Source: Flavobacterium sp. SUN052 (lineage in GTDB: Bacteria > Bacteroidota > Bacteroidia > Flavobacteriales > Flavobacteriaceae). Taken from it: 64,000 nt of DNA. Below are positions 54,417 to 63,437 of the stretch, in pieces. The stretch is taken from positions 1-64,000 of the forward strand of contig NZ_JAPQNS010000020.1 in NCBI RefSeq assembly GCF_028867935.1, read 5' to 3'. Both the position numbers and the translations under genes were made by a program. The first letter of the stretch is position 1. Each line of letters starts with the position of its first letter. A model generated the notes under the pieces. The model was not told where the DNA came from. It saw only the letters and a program-made list of their open reading frames with translations, and did not search any database.

Positions 54417-57400
54417 TTATTCCTCAAACTGAATCGTCGCTAGTTTCAGGATTTCGTCGTTGGGTTTAGTACGTTTGATAGCGAAGAAATAAACGTCGTG
54501 CCGACCGGCTATTGGCTTCGAGAGCTGGCCCGTTATCTTTTTCAAGGTATCCCAGGAGCCGGTTGGCCCATAGGCCACGGTACTCACCACCGGCCCCGCC
54601 TGCGAATCAATTCTGACTTCGATCTCGCCAGTCTGATTCGATGAACCGTACTCGTAGGTGAACTGCCTGATCCCGGTCAGGTCAATGTTTTTCAGCAGAA
54701 TGTACGCTTTATGCCCGCCCTGCGAGAGGTTATCGCGGAAGCGGGAAAAGCCAATATGAGCATCCGCAAAGGCGGGTTTGACCGTTGCATTACGAAGCGT
54801 TATTACGTCACTTCCCGTTAGTGGTTTTACCAGATTACCTCCCTTGTCTTTGTACGAAGCCAGCACCGTATATTGACCTTTCAGATCGTCTTTTGGGTGA
54901 TCATTCAGCGCTAAGGTCCCTTGTAGAGGCAGAATAGCCTCTTTCCGTTTCGGGTCGGTCAGCGAATAGATATAGCGGACCATTTCCTGAGCGTCCTGCG
55001 TCGACAGTTGTGGGTGAGCACTCATCACGTGTTCGGTGCTCCAGTTTCCCCCTCCCCCATTGATGATTTTGGTAACCAACATTTCCAGTGCGCCCGACTG
55101 CCCTTTGTAGCGTTCGGCAATGGCCAGCAACGATGGCCCAACCGACTTTTTCTCGACGGTGTGGCAGGCCCGGCAATCACTACTGGCCATCAGCGTTTTG
55201 CCCAAAGGTGTCGGTTCTGCCATCGTCGCCGAGGGGGCTTTGGGAGCCGTGTTGTCCTGTACGCTCGGTTGAGGATTGTAGATGTACGATACCTTGACCT
55301 GTTTCGGGTTGATCTTCACGTCCTCTTTGTCAGTCACGTTTACGGCGTAGGTAAACGGTTTGCCGCTCCAGAAAAAGGACTTATTGCCAAGGGTGGTAAT
55401 CGCTACCTGCGGCCGGGTATCGCCCACATGCACAAGGAGGGTATCCCGGCCAGTCAGGCCGGCCCGGTCTGTAACTTGCAGAATCGCCTTGTAGGTGCCG
55501 GGCTTCTGGTAGGTGTAGGTGGCGTTGGGACTTGTAGCACCAACGGTTTTGCCATCAAACAACCATTGGTAGGTAATCTGGTCTTCATCGTCGAGGTCGC
55601 GACTGCCCCGGCTGTTGAACACCACGCGCAGGGGCGGTTGCCCGTCGGCTTCGCGCAAAATGGGGAAGTTCCGCCGTTCCGACGTCAGAAATACCGTCCT
55701 GTCGACGTGCGATTCGGTAACCGAGTCGGCGATGCTGGCTTTGGCAATGGGCGCGCGATTGCCCCTGTTATACTCGATTTTAACCAGTCGGGCATCATCA
55801 TTGTCGGCCCCGTACACCGACCCGTATTCCAGCATATACATAACGCCGTCGGGTCCAAACGCCAGGTCGATGGGACGCCGAAAATCACCCGTAGCGGGCA
55901 TGAAGGGCTCACTCCGCACATAGTTTTCTTTATCATCGAACCGAAGTGCCATCACCCAGTTACGCATCCAGTCGAAAACGAATAGCGCCCCATCGTAATA
56001 ATCAGGAAACTTGGTAGCCGAGTTGCTGCTTTGATTAAACGTGTAAAACTCACCGGCCATCGCGCTGCGCCCGCCAACACCCAACTCCGGAAATTCGGTC
56101 GATGCGGCATACGGATACCAGATCATGGCGGGGGTTGCGGGTGGCAGTTGGCTCAGCCCCGTGTTGTTAGGCGAGTTGTTAATAGGAGCCGCCGGGTTGA
56201 ACTGCGGTCCGGCGGTTTTAGTAGCGAAATCCCATTTTGCATAGGCCGCATTGTTACCCACAAAATAGGGCCAGCCAAAGTTTCCGGCTTTGCGGGCCTG
56301 GTTAAACTCGTCGTAGCCACGTGGTCCCTGAGCGCCTTCTTTTCCGGCATCCGGGCCAATTTCGCCCCAATACAACACCGAGGTTTTGGGGTTTACCGCA
56401 ATCCGGTAGGGGTTTCGGCACCCCATCGTATAAATTTCGGGTAATGTCTTTGCTGTACCTTTCGGAAATAAATTGCCCGCCGGAATGGTATAGGTCCCAT
56501 CCGCTTCCGGGTGAATCCGCAACACTTTTCCCTTTAGGTCATTGGTATTGGCCGACGACCGCTGCGAATCGAGGCTATAAAATTCCTTCCCCGGCCGTTC
56601 GTCGAGGGGGGAGTACCCATCCGACGGAAAGGGGCTGGAACTGTCGCCGGTGGACAAATACAGATTGCCGTCTTTGTCCCAGGCCAGCGAACCGCCGTGA
56701 TGCGATCCACTGTTTTTTTGCACGGGCACGGTCAATAGAATCTTTTCGGAAGCCAGATCAAGCGTATTGTTCGCGTTAAGCGTAAATCGGGATAGTCGAA
56801 AAGCTAGGTTATCTTCGGTCAGGCCACCGGGGGCATAATACAGATAGAGTTGCTGATTCTGAGCAAACTTAGGATCAAGGGTAATACCAATCAGACCTGT
56901 GCCGCCCATGTTGGTGATGGGCATTTTATGAACCAAGACCGTCTTGCCCGTGCGCGGATCGTACATAGACAAGCTACCGAACAGTTCCGTAAAAAACACC
57001 CGATTATCGGGAGCAACGGCCACTTCCATCGGCGCGTTCAGGTCATTCACCAGTATGGTTTTTACGAAGCGGTTCTGATCGGGCGTCACTTTTGAATAGG
57101 CTTTGCTGTAGTCGAGCGGCTTATTCTCGCCGATAGCGTATTTTAGCCCCCCTAACAAATGCCCCAGGAACAGCGGTTCGCTGTAGCTCTCGTCGGTGTG
57201 GCCATTACCCGTATAAAAGGCCCGGCCACCATCGAAATCGTGGTACCAGCTGATGTGGTGATGCGCCCCGTTGGTGCCACCTTCGTAGGAGTTTTCGTCC
57301 AGATCAGCCAGTACTTTAATGCCCGAGTAGAACGAGCGGTAATTGTACCATTCGTCGGTGCGGTCCCAGCGGTTGGGCAACATAGCCGTTGCTGGTTGCG

Positions 57401-57872
57401 ACTTATCCGTGACCTCCACTGTGGCCTTTCGAACGTTGGGATTGTGGGGGTGGCTGGAGAAGAAAGCACCCATCAGTTTACCGTACCAGGGCCAGTCATA
57501 TTCAGTGTCGGCGGCAGCATGAACCCCAACATAGCCACCCCCCGCCTGAATGTAGCGTTCGAAAGCAGCCTGCTGTTCGCCATTGAGCACGTTGCCCGTG
57601 GTGCTCATCCAGACAACGGCCGCGTATTTCTTCAGGTTGGCATCGGTGAAAAGCGTTGCGTCGGTGGTAGTGTCGACAGTAAACCCGTTTTCGCGACCCA
57701 GCTTCTGCACAGCCGCAATACCAAATGGAATGGAGGTATGGTGCCAGCCTTTGGTTTTCGAGAATACCAATACGGTCGGCGGGTTGGCCGATTGCCGGGC
57801 GGTCATTCCCGATTGAAACACAAAAAGAGCACTAAGTAGGCTAATACAGAGCAGCTTAAGGGTCAGAGACAT
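54417..57872 (-). CDS. ThuA/sugar dehydrogenase/PKD/cytochrome c fusion, full-length form
   Basis: 1151 aa. A signal peptide precedes an intact ThuA domain (about 33-245) with KGWHHTS (His44, His45), GVHAAADTEYDWPWYG, HHISWYHDFDGGRAFYTGNGHTDESY. The sugar dehydrogenase propeller follows (about 260-690; HHGGSLAWDKDGNLYLSTGDSS; MGCRNPYRIAVN), then PKD, cytochrome c (CRACH, Cys900 and His904; Met in EHVMSAHPQ) and a CBM6-like domain. It should oxidise a sugar in the periplasm and pass electrons to its own heme. It follows a sulfatase gene by 86 bp on the same strand. Paralogues at 20.7 and 30.0 kb have lost the ThuA part fully or in function. Confidence 0.92.
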   Translation of the reverse strand: MSLTLKLLCISLLSALFVFQSGMTARQSANPPTVLVFSKTKGWHHTSIPFGIAAVQKLGRENGFTVDTTTDATLFTDANLKKYAAVVWMSTTGNVLNGEQQAAFERYIQAGGGYVGVHAAADTEYDWPWYGKLMGAFFSSHPHNPNVRKATVEVTDKSQPATAMLPNRWDRTDEWYNYRSFYSGIKVLADLDENSYEGGTNGAHHHISWYHDFDGGRAFYTGNGHTDESYSEPLFLGHLLGGLKYAIGENKPLDYSKAYSKVTPDQNRFVKTILVNDLNAPMEVAVAPDNRVFFTELFGSLSMYDPRTGKTVLVHKMPITNMGGTGLIGITLDPKFAQNQQLYLYYAPGGLTEDNLAFRLSRFTLNANNTLDLASEKILLTVPVQKNSGSHHGGSLAWDKDGNLYLSTGDSSSPFPSDGYSPLDERPGKEFYSLDSQRSSANTNDLKGKVLRIHPEADGTYTIPAGNLFPKGTAKTLPEIYTMGCRNPYRIAVNPKTSVLYWGEIGPDAGKEGAQGPRGYDEFNQARKAGNFGWPYFVGNNAAYAKWDFATKTAGPQFNPAAPINNSPNNTGLSQLPPATPAMIWYPYAASTEFPELGVGGRSAMAGEFYTFNQSSNSATKFPDYYDGALFVFDWMRNWVMALRFDDKENYVRSEPFMPATGDFRRPIDLAFGPDGVMYMLEYGSVYGADNDDARLVKIEYNRGNRAPIAKASIADSVTESHVDRTVFLTSERRNFPILREADGQPPLRVVFNSRGSRDLDDEDQITYQWLFDGKTVGATSPNATYTYQKPGTYKAILQVTDRAGLTGRDTLLVHVGDTRPQVAITTLGNKSFFWSGKPFTYAVNVTDKEDVKINPKQVKVSYIYNPQPSVQDNTAPKAPSATMAEPTPLGKTLMASSDCRACHTVEKKSVGPSLLAIAERYKGQSGALEMLVTKIINGGGGNWSTEHVMSAHPQLSTQDAQEMVRYIYSLTDPKRKEAILPLQGTLALNDHPKDDLKGQYTVLASYKDKGGNLVKPLTGSDVITLRNATVKPAFADAHIGFSRFRDNLSQGGHKAYILLKNIDLTGIRQFTYEYGSSNQTGEIEVRIDSQAGPVVSTVAYGPTGSWDTLKKITGQLSKPIAGRHDVYFFAIKRTKPNDEILKLATIQFEE

Positions 57873-57958
57873 TGGTCAGAGAGTGAGGTAGCGGTAAGGT
57901 CGTTTGTTGTACGTTGACTACTGTCAGCAAAGAACTTATCTCGTTAATACTCCTCACT

Positions 57959-59512
57959 TCATATGCCTTCTTTCGCCAGCATGTCGGCGGCTTCCGTGTC
58001 TTTGTTACCTAAAGCCAACGCCTTTAACTCCTGTTTTAACCGGGCAATCAGCGCCTGGTTTTTTGGATTAGCATAGTCGTTTTTCATCTCATCGGGATCA
58101 GCCTTCAGATCAAAAAACTCCCAGAATTCGCCTTTTCCGTAGAAATAAATCAGCTTGTAGCGCTCCGTCCGAATGCCAAAATGCGGTAACACCCGATGGT
58201 CAGCGGGGTATTCGTAGTAGTGGTAATAAACCGCCTTGCGGGCCGCCGTTGATTTCGGCAGCGGTAAAAATGATTTCCCCTGCATATCTGGCGGAATCGG
58301 GAGGCCCGCCGTTTGCAGAATCGTTGCGGCAAAGTCCGTGTTCACGAACAACTGATTTGTTACCGTTCCGGGCTTGAGTTTGGGCGGATAACGGACCAGC
58401 AACGGCATGTGCATCGACTCTTCGTACATAAACCGCTTATCGAACCAGCCATGTTCGCCCAGATAAAAACCCTGATCCGACGAGTACATAATCAGTGTAT
58501 TGTCGCGCATGTTGTGTTTATCGAGGTAGTTGAGCACACGCCCCACGTTACGGTCGACGGACAACACACAACCCAGATAATCGTGCATGTAGCGTTGGTA
58601 TTTCCAATTGTCGAGAGCTTTGCCGGTCAGGTTCTGGGCTTTGAACGCCTTGTTGAGCGGGTCGTAATAAGCTTTCCAGGCCCGAAGCTGGTCAGGGTTC
58701 ATGCGTTTAATAATCGGCATGGTGTCAATGTCGACTTTCAAATCTAGACCCAGCCGCATAGTCGGCGTGGCAATCTGCATATCCTGATGCTGGGCCGCCT
58801 GCCGACCTTCGTAGGTGTCATAAAAGGTAGCGGGCAACGGAAACGTCTTCCCGTCGAACGCGTGCAGATCGGTGGTATCGGGTTGCCATTCTCGGTGGGG
58901 TGCTTTGTGGCCAATCACCAGGCAAAACGGTTTCGAGGCATCCCGAGTATTGTCAATCCAGTTCAGGGCATCGTCGGTAATCAGGTTGGTTACGTAACCT
59001 TCTTTGCGAACCGTTTTACCATCCATCTGGATAACATTCGGGTTATAATACAGGCCCTGACCGGGTAAAACCTCCCAGTAATCGAAGTATTGCGGAGTCG
59101 CTTTCAGGTGCCATTTCCCAATCCAGGCCGTTTGATAGCCAGCCTGTTGCAGATATTTCGGAAACATAGCCTGGCCAGCATCGAACGTGGTGTAATTATC
59201 GCGGTGACCATTTACGTGACTGTATTTCCCCGTCAACAAGGTAGCTCTGCTGGGTGCACAGATCGAGTTGGTGCAGAACATATTGGTGAACACCGCTCCT
59301 TCGCGCCCAATGCGGTCAATATTGGGCGTGCGGATATACGGGCTCCCGTAGGCACTAATCGCGCGCAGGGCATGGTCGTCCGAGAAAATGATAATGATAT
59401 TAGGCCGTTGGGGCGGCTTAGTTTCCACCGGACTAACCCTGAATGCCGCCATCGGGACGAGCAGGATTAGTAGTAACCTTCCTCTTTTCAACCAGGAGCT
59501 GGCCATACTCAA
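57959..59512 (-). CDS. Sulfatase, S1 type
   Basis: 517 aa with an N-terminal signal helix. The metal site FSDDHALRAISAYG, the formylglycine motif C-A-P-S-R-A-T-L-L-T-G (Cys85), TAWIGKWHLK and the late MYSSDQGFYLGEHGWFDKR are all complete. Its C-terminal part (YYEYPADHRVLPHFGIRTERYKLIYF) is of the type seen in choline-, N-sulfoglucosamine- or carbohydrate-sulfatase-like members. It is upstream of and probably co-transcribed with the ThuA/sugar dehydrogenase gene. The substrate is not known. Confidence 0.93.
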   Translation of the reverse strand: MSMASSWLKRGRLLLILLVPMAAFRVSPVETKPPQRPNIIIIFSDDHALRAISAYGSPYIRTPNIDRIGREGAVFTNMFCTNSICAPSRATLLTGKYSHVNGHRDNYTTFDAGQAMFPKYLQQAGYQTAWIGKWHLKATPQYFDYWEVLPGQGLYYNPNVIQMDGKTVRKEGYVTNLITDDALNWIDNTRDASKPFCLVIGHKAPHREWQPDTTDLHAFDGKTFPLPATFYDTYEGRQAAQHQDMQIATPTMRLGLDLKVDIDTMPIIKRMNPDQLRAWKAYYDPLNKAFKAQNLTGKALDNWKYQRYMHDYLGCVLSVDRNVGRVLNYLDKHNMRDNTLIMYSSDQGFYLGEHGWFDKRFMYEESMHMPLLVRYPPKLKPGTVTNQLFVNTDFAATILQTAGLPIPPDMQGKSFLPLPKSTAARKAVYYHYYEYPADHRVLPHFGIRTERYKLIYFYGKGEFWEFFDLKADPDEMKNDYANPKNQALIARLKQELKALALGNKDTEAADMLAKEGI

Positions 59513-59564
59513 TGAGCTTACAAGTCTGTAGGACTCAAAAATAAGCTAAAATGTAACGATTATA

Positions 59565-59591
59565 CCAGCTCCCCCAGGTGGGTGGAGCTGG
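59565..59591 (-). terminator. Hairpin terminator after the iron operon
   Basis: CCAGCTCC (59565-59572) pairs with GGAGCTGG (59584-59591) and the stem goes on inward through CCC/GGG with one bulge. It lies 63 bp past the PepSY stop. The T run is weak. Confidence 0.5.
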
Positions 59592-59654
59592 CTAACCATT
59601 GGTCGAATCTGGAGAGGAAGATTTAAATAAGTACAAACACGGTTGCGGCAGTCG

Positions 59655-60854
59655 TCAGGAGCGTTCTGGCAAAGGAGAATTGATCCAGGGTTTGTTCACA
59701 GATCGCGATCGGGCTGCTGAAACAGGCGTGCTTTTCTTCGCTTTTTTCCGTCGGCCAAGCCAGATCAGGAAACCCGTGACGGGTAAACTGGCGGCCATCA
59801 GGCTGATGCAAAAAGCGAGGATTTTACCGGGTAACCCCCAGATTGCGCCCACGTGAATGTCGTAATTCATCCGCAGGAGCTTATCGGCAAGTCGAGCTTC
59901 CTGAAACCGGCCGTATATGTGATTGACGGGCAATTCTTTCAGGGTGTACTGATCGAAATAGCGGTAGTCTATTTTCCAGAACGTGCCTTCTTCAGTGTTT
60001 ATATTAACCGCAATTGAGGCTGTATCGGTATCCGGTATGTGAACTTCAAGCGTTTTGGCCGCCGGATTTTCAGTCTGCATCCGGGTCCAGATACGGTCGA
60101 TGGCAGGCGATTGGTTTGTGGCAATGGGCTGTTGCGGTTTGGCCGAAACGGCTTCCTGAAACAGCGTGGATTTGGTGCCACCCGCCAGCGAATACACCGA
60201 TTTAGAAAACCATTCGAAACCCCACACCAGCCCCGTCAGCGCCAGGATGATGACTATCCACGACGTATAAAACCCAATGACGTTGTGCAGATCATAGTTC
60301 TTCCGTTTCCACTGCAACCCCTCTTTCCACTTGAACCAGAACCGTTGTTTTGCAGCGACTTTGTTCCTGGGCCACCACAACACAATGCCGGAAATAAGCA
60401 TGAACACAAAAATCAGCGTGGTGTAAGCCACAAAGGGCTGGCCAATGGCGGGTGGCAACCAGAGGTAAAAATGACCGTTGAGCACAATACGGAAAAAGTC
60501 CTCGTCCATATTCTTCACCTCTAGCACTTCGCCGGTGTACGGATTCAGGTACACCAGGAAATAATACGACGGATCGAACTGGAAGAAAATGGCCTGGGCC
60601 GCTTTCTGTGGTCCCGAATACATCACGGCGTGCAGGTGCTTACCTGGCAGTTGCGCCGTGGCAATGGCTTGTAGCTTCGACGGGGGCAAAAAGGCCGCCT
60701 GCCGGGGTTCAACGAACCGGAATGGCTGTGTTGCGTTCTGGATTTCTTCCTGAAAGGCATACAGACAGCCCGTGATGCTGATGACGAATATCACAATCCC
60801 AGATGCCAGTCCGAACCAGAGATGAAGCTGTCGTATGGTCTTTTTGAACGTCAT
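59655..60854 (-). CDS. PepSY-domain iron-regulated membrane protein (PiuB-like)
   Basis: 399 aa with four clear transmembrane helices: about 12-33 (LWFGLASGIVIFVISITGCLYAF), about 140-163, about 195-220 and about 350-372. PepSY-like periplasmic segments lie between them. Proteins of this family sit beside siderophore receptors and are thought to reduce ferric siderophores at the inner membrane. It begins 5 bp after the stop of the receptor gene and is thus in the same iron operon. Confidence 0.92.
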   Translation of the reverse strand: MTFKKTIRQLHLWFGLASGIVIFVISITGCLYAFQEEIQNATQPFRFVEPRQAAFLPPSKLQAIATAQLPGKHLHAVMYSGPQKAAQAIFFQFDPSYYFLVYLNPYTGEVLEVKNMDEDFFRIVLNGHFYLWLPPAIGQPFVAYTTLIFVFMLISGIVLWWPRNKVAAKQRFWFKWKEGLQWKRKNYDLHNVIGFYTSWIVIILALTGLVWGFEWFSKSVYSLAGGTKSTLFQEAVSAKPQQPIATNQSPAIDRIWTRMQTENPAAKTLEVHIPDTDTASIAVNINTEEGTFWKIDYRYFDQYTLKELPVNHIYGRFQEARLADKLLRMNYDIHVGAIWGLPGKILAFCISLMAASLPVTGFLIWLGRRKKAKKSTPVSAARSRSVNKPWINSPLPERS

Positions 60855-60859
60855 AGTTC

Positions 60860-63202
60860 TTAAAATCTATAATTGATGCTCAAACGCGCATTTCGGTGTG
60901 CCTCTGCCTGCCAGTAATAAAAGTTGCTGAACGAATAATAGGCGCCCGAAAGCAGCGTGGCGTTAAACAGGTTGTTTACGTTGAGCGCCACACCGAATTT
61001 GCTCATCTGATACGACACGGCCCCATCAAAACGCGTGTAGTCCGGCATTGTGGCGTCAAGAGCCCGGTCGTATTGGCCATACCAGGCTGTGCGTCCGGCG
61101 GCACGTTGAACCCCGAACGATACCCCCAAACCGGTTGCTTTACCCGACTGTACCCGATAGCTCAACCAGGCATTGGCAATGTGTTTGTCAGTGCCCGGCA
61201 GCTGCCTGTTAACCTGCTGATTTTCCGTATCCTTCGTTACTTTCCCATCGGTCACAGCATAGTTCATTGTTACATCGAGGCCGGCGAAAAGCTGCCCACG
61301 GACATCAAATTCAAGCCCCTGTGTTTGCGTTTGGCCTAACTGAACAGAGAAGTATTGATTTTGGGGATCCGGCGTAAGCACGTTATTTTTAGTGATGCGG
61401 TAAGCCGCCATCGAAGCTGTCCAACGACCGTCAAGCCATTCCTTTTTCAGACCGATTTCCTTGTTGTCACCCGTGATCGGGTCGAATTTTTTACCAGCGA
61501 AACTGGCCCCAGCCTGTGGCACAAAAGCCTGATCGTACACCGCATAAAGACTTGTGGTCGGATTCAGTGAATAACTCAGACCCAATCGCGGGGTGAATTT
61601 GTCAGCTTTTACCGAGCCTGAATACGGATCTTCGTCATTGGTTGTCGTGTATCGGCCTGCCAGCGTCAGGCGAAGCTTTTCGTTGAACAGCCGAATCTCA
61701 TCCTGTACATAAACGGCCGAATACATATTGTTGTAGTGTGTTCCTCGCTCACGTAGATCTAAGCTGCGGTCGTATTTAGGATACGAGCTCGCTGGTACAT
61801 TGCCATACACCGGATTGTATACATTGAATCCGACACTTCCTGTAATAGCTCCACCCTGAGCAAAGTCATGGTAGTAGTCTTTATCACCCATGTCGATACC
61901 GGCCAGAATACGGTGTTTAACGCCACCCGTCTGAACGTCACCGTTCACAAAAAACTGCCCTACTTTGGTCATTCCCAGAATATCCCAGCTCGAAATAGTC
62001 CGTTGTAGGGTATCTCCTTTAAAGCCCGACGCCCAAAGGCTTGATCCCAGCTGATCGTAGTGCAGGTAGGCAAGTTGCCCGGTGAATTTCCAGTTTGCGT
62101 CGATGCTGTGCGAGAACGTAACAAAGAGCGATTGATCTTTTATGGTATTGGGTTTCATGTTCCCCTCCAAAATGGAGAAGTTGTACGGCAAATCGCCTAG
62201 CTTGTTAGGAGAGAAAACGTAATTTGAGCCAATAGGCGACATGTTGACGTATTGGTAGGTGTATTCCGCCGTCAGTGATGTTCGTGGGTTGATCTGGTAT
62301 TTGATGACCGGAGCAACCGACACTCTGTTGGTATATTCAAAATCACGGTGCGAGCCTTTCAACTGGCCCATCAGGTTAAGTCGGTACTGTAGTTTTCCGT
62401 CGTTGCTCAATTTCCCATCCAGGTCAAGCGTATTGCGGTACGTCCCGAAGCTGCCTACTGTCATACCGAGTTCCGCTTTTGTAACACCCGTTGGCTTCTT
62501 GGTAACCACATTGTAAAACCCGCTTGGCTCGCCACTGGCCAGCATGAATCCGGCCGGGCCTTTCACAAATTCTATCCGCTCCACCATGCTCATATCTTCG
62601 GTGAGGGGGCCCCAGGTTTCCTGAACATTCATGCCATTACGGAAAGCGGCAATGCGCGAGCCACGCATCACAATACGGGTGTATGTTTCCCAGTGCTCCG
62701 ATTTGGTAGCCCCACTCACGTTTCTGATTACCCCCTCCGACATATCAAAAATTTGCTGGTCTTTGATCGTCTGCGCGGTAACAACCTGAATATTCTGGGG
62801 AACTTCCAGCAATGGGGTTTTCAGGCGAAGCGAAATTGATGGGTAATCAGCTACATATTTGCTCGGGTTAGCCACTACAACTACTTCCTGCAACTGCCGA
62901 CTGTCGGCTCCCAACGTCACATCCACTTCCAGCGTCTGCCCTTCTGCAAGCGTAACAGCTTTATTTTGAGCCTCCAGGCCCACAAAACTGACTTGAAGCG
63001 TGTAGTTGCCTGGTTTCAGATTGGTGAGTTCATACTGACCATTCTGGGTAGCGGTGGTTCCGTGGTTGGTGCTTTTCAATATAACATTGACAAACTCGGC
63101 GGGTTGCCCATCGGAGGTAGAAATTCGCCCTTTTATAGATGCGTTCTGAGCTGATGCACAGAGGCTTACGAGAAAGAATGATATAGTAAGTAAATGGTTC
63201 AT
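60860..63202 (-). CDS. TonB-dependent siderophore receptor (FhuE/FpvA-like)
   Basis: 780 aa. A signal peptide is followed by a carboxypeptidase-like domain (ASIKGRISTSDGQPAEFVNVILK), then the siderophore-type plug (VVVVANPSKYVADYPSISLRLKTPLLEVPQNIQVVTAQTIKDQ; RIEFVKGPAGFMLASGEPSGFYNVVTKKP), which is diagnostic for ferric-siderophore receptors, and a barrel ending in the aromatic SINYRF. It imports ferric siderophores. The two Fur-like palindromes upstream suggest repression by iron. Confidence 0.95.
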   Translation of the reverse strand: MNHLLTISFFLVSLCASAQNASIKGRISTSDGQPAEFVNVILKSTNHGTTATQNGQYELTNLKPGNYTLQVSFVGLEAQNKAVTLAEGQTLEVDVTLGADSRQLQEVVVVANPSKYVADYPSISLRLKTPLLEVPQNIQVVTAQTIKDQQIFDMSEGVIRNVSGATKSEHWETYTRIVMRGSRIAAFRNGMNVQETWGPLTEDMSMVERIEFVKGPAGFMLASGEPSGFYNVVTKKPTGVTKAELGMTVGSFGTYRNTLDLDGKLSNDGKLQYRLNLMGQLKGSHRDFEYTNRVSVAPVIKYQINPRTSLTAEYTYQYVNMSPIGSNYVFSPNKLGDLPYNFSILEGNMKPNTIKDQSLFVTFSHSIDANWKFTGQLAYLHYDQLGSSLWASGFKGDTLQRTISSWDILGMTKVGQFFVNGDVQTGGVKHRILAGIDMGDKDYYHDFAQGGAITGSVGFNVYNPVYGNVPASSYPKYDRSLDLRERGTHYNNMYSAVYVQDEIRLFNEKLRLTLAGRYTTTNDEDPYSGSVKADKFTPRLGLSYSLNPTTSLYAVYDQAFVPQAGASFAGKKFDPITGDNKEIGLKKEWLDGRWTASMAAYRITKNNVLTPDPQNQYFSVQLGQTQTQGLEFDVRGQLFAGLDVTMNYAVTDGKVTKDTENQQVNRQLPGTDKHIANAWLSYRVQSGKATGLGVSFGVQRAAGRTAWYGQYDRALDATMPDYTRFDGAVSYQMSKFGVALNVNNLFNATLLSGAYYSFSNFYYWQAEAHRNARLSINYRF

Positions 63203-63240
63203 TAGTGAGTAAATCAGAAAGTATGCTGCAAACCTAGGCC

Positions 63241-63295
63241 TTGTTTAGAATCAATCCAAACAAAAGAAGGTATTATTTAGAAAATTTCTAAATAA
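63241..63295 (-). promoter_or_regulatory. Two tandem 23-bp palindromes, Fur-like operator
   Basis: Box 1, 63273-63295, is a perfect odd palindrome TTATTTAGAAA-A-TTTCTAAATAA. Box 2, 63241-63263, is an imperfect copy with the same TTnTTTAGAA half. Their centres are 32 bp apart, about three helical turns. They lie 39-93 bp upstream of the siderophore receptor start. Assignment to Fur is by context. Confidence 0.6.
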
Positions 63296-63437
63296 CTACT
63301 GATTGATAGCCAGCCATCAACGCTACGTTACCCAGATGTTACCATTTTTGAGTTTGTCTGCTCCTTCTGACAGACCTAGTAAACAATGTGTTGCCGCGCC
63401 TTTATTTTTGTGCGCAACGACGTACGAAACAGGGCAT

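Noticed and set aside
54417..57872. The large ThuA/dehydrogenase/cytochrome gene as an artificial fusion or assembly error
   Set aside because: The reading frame is continuous and two paralogues in the window have the same domain order.
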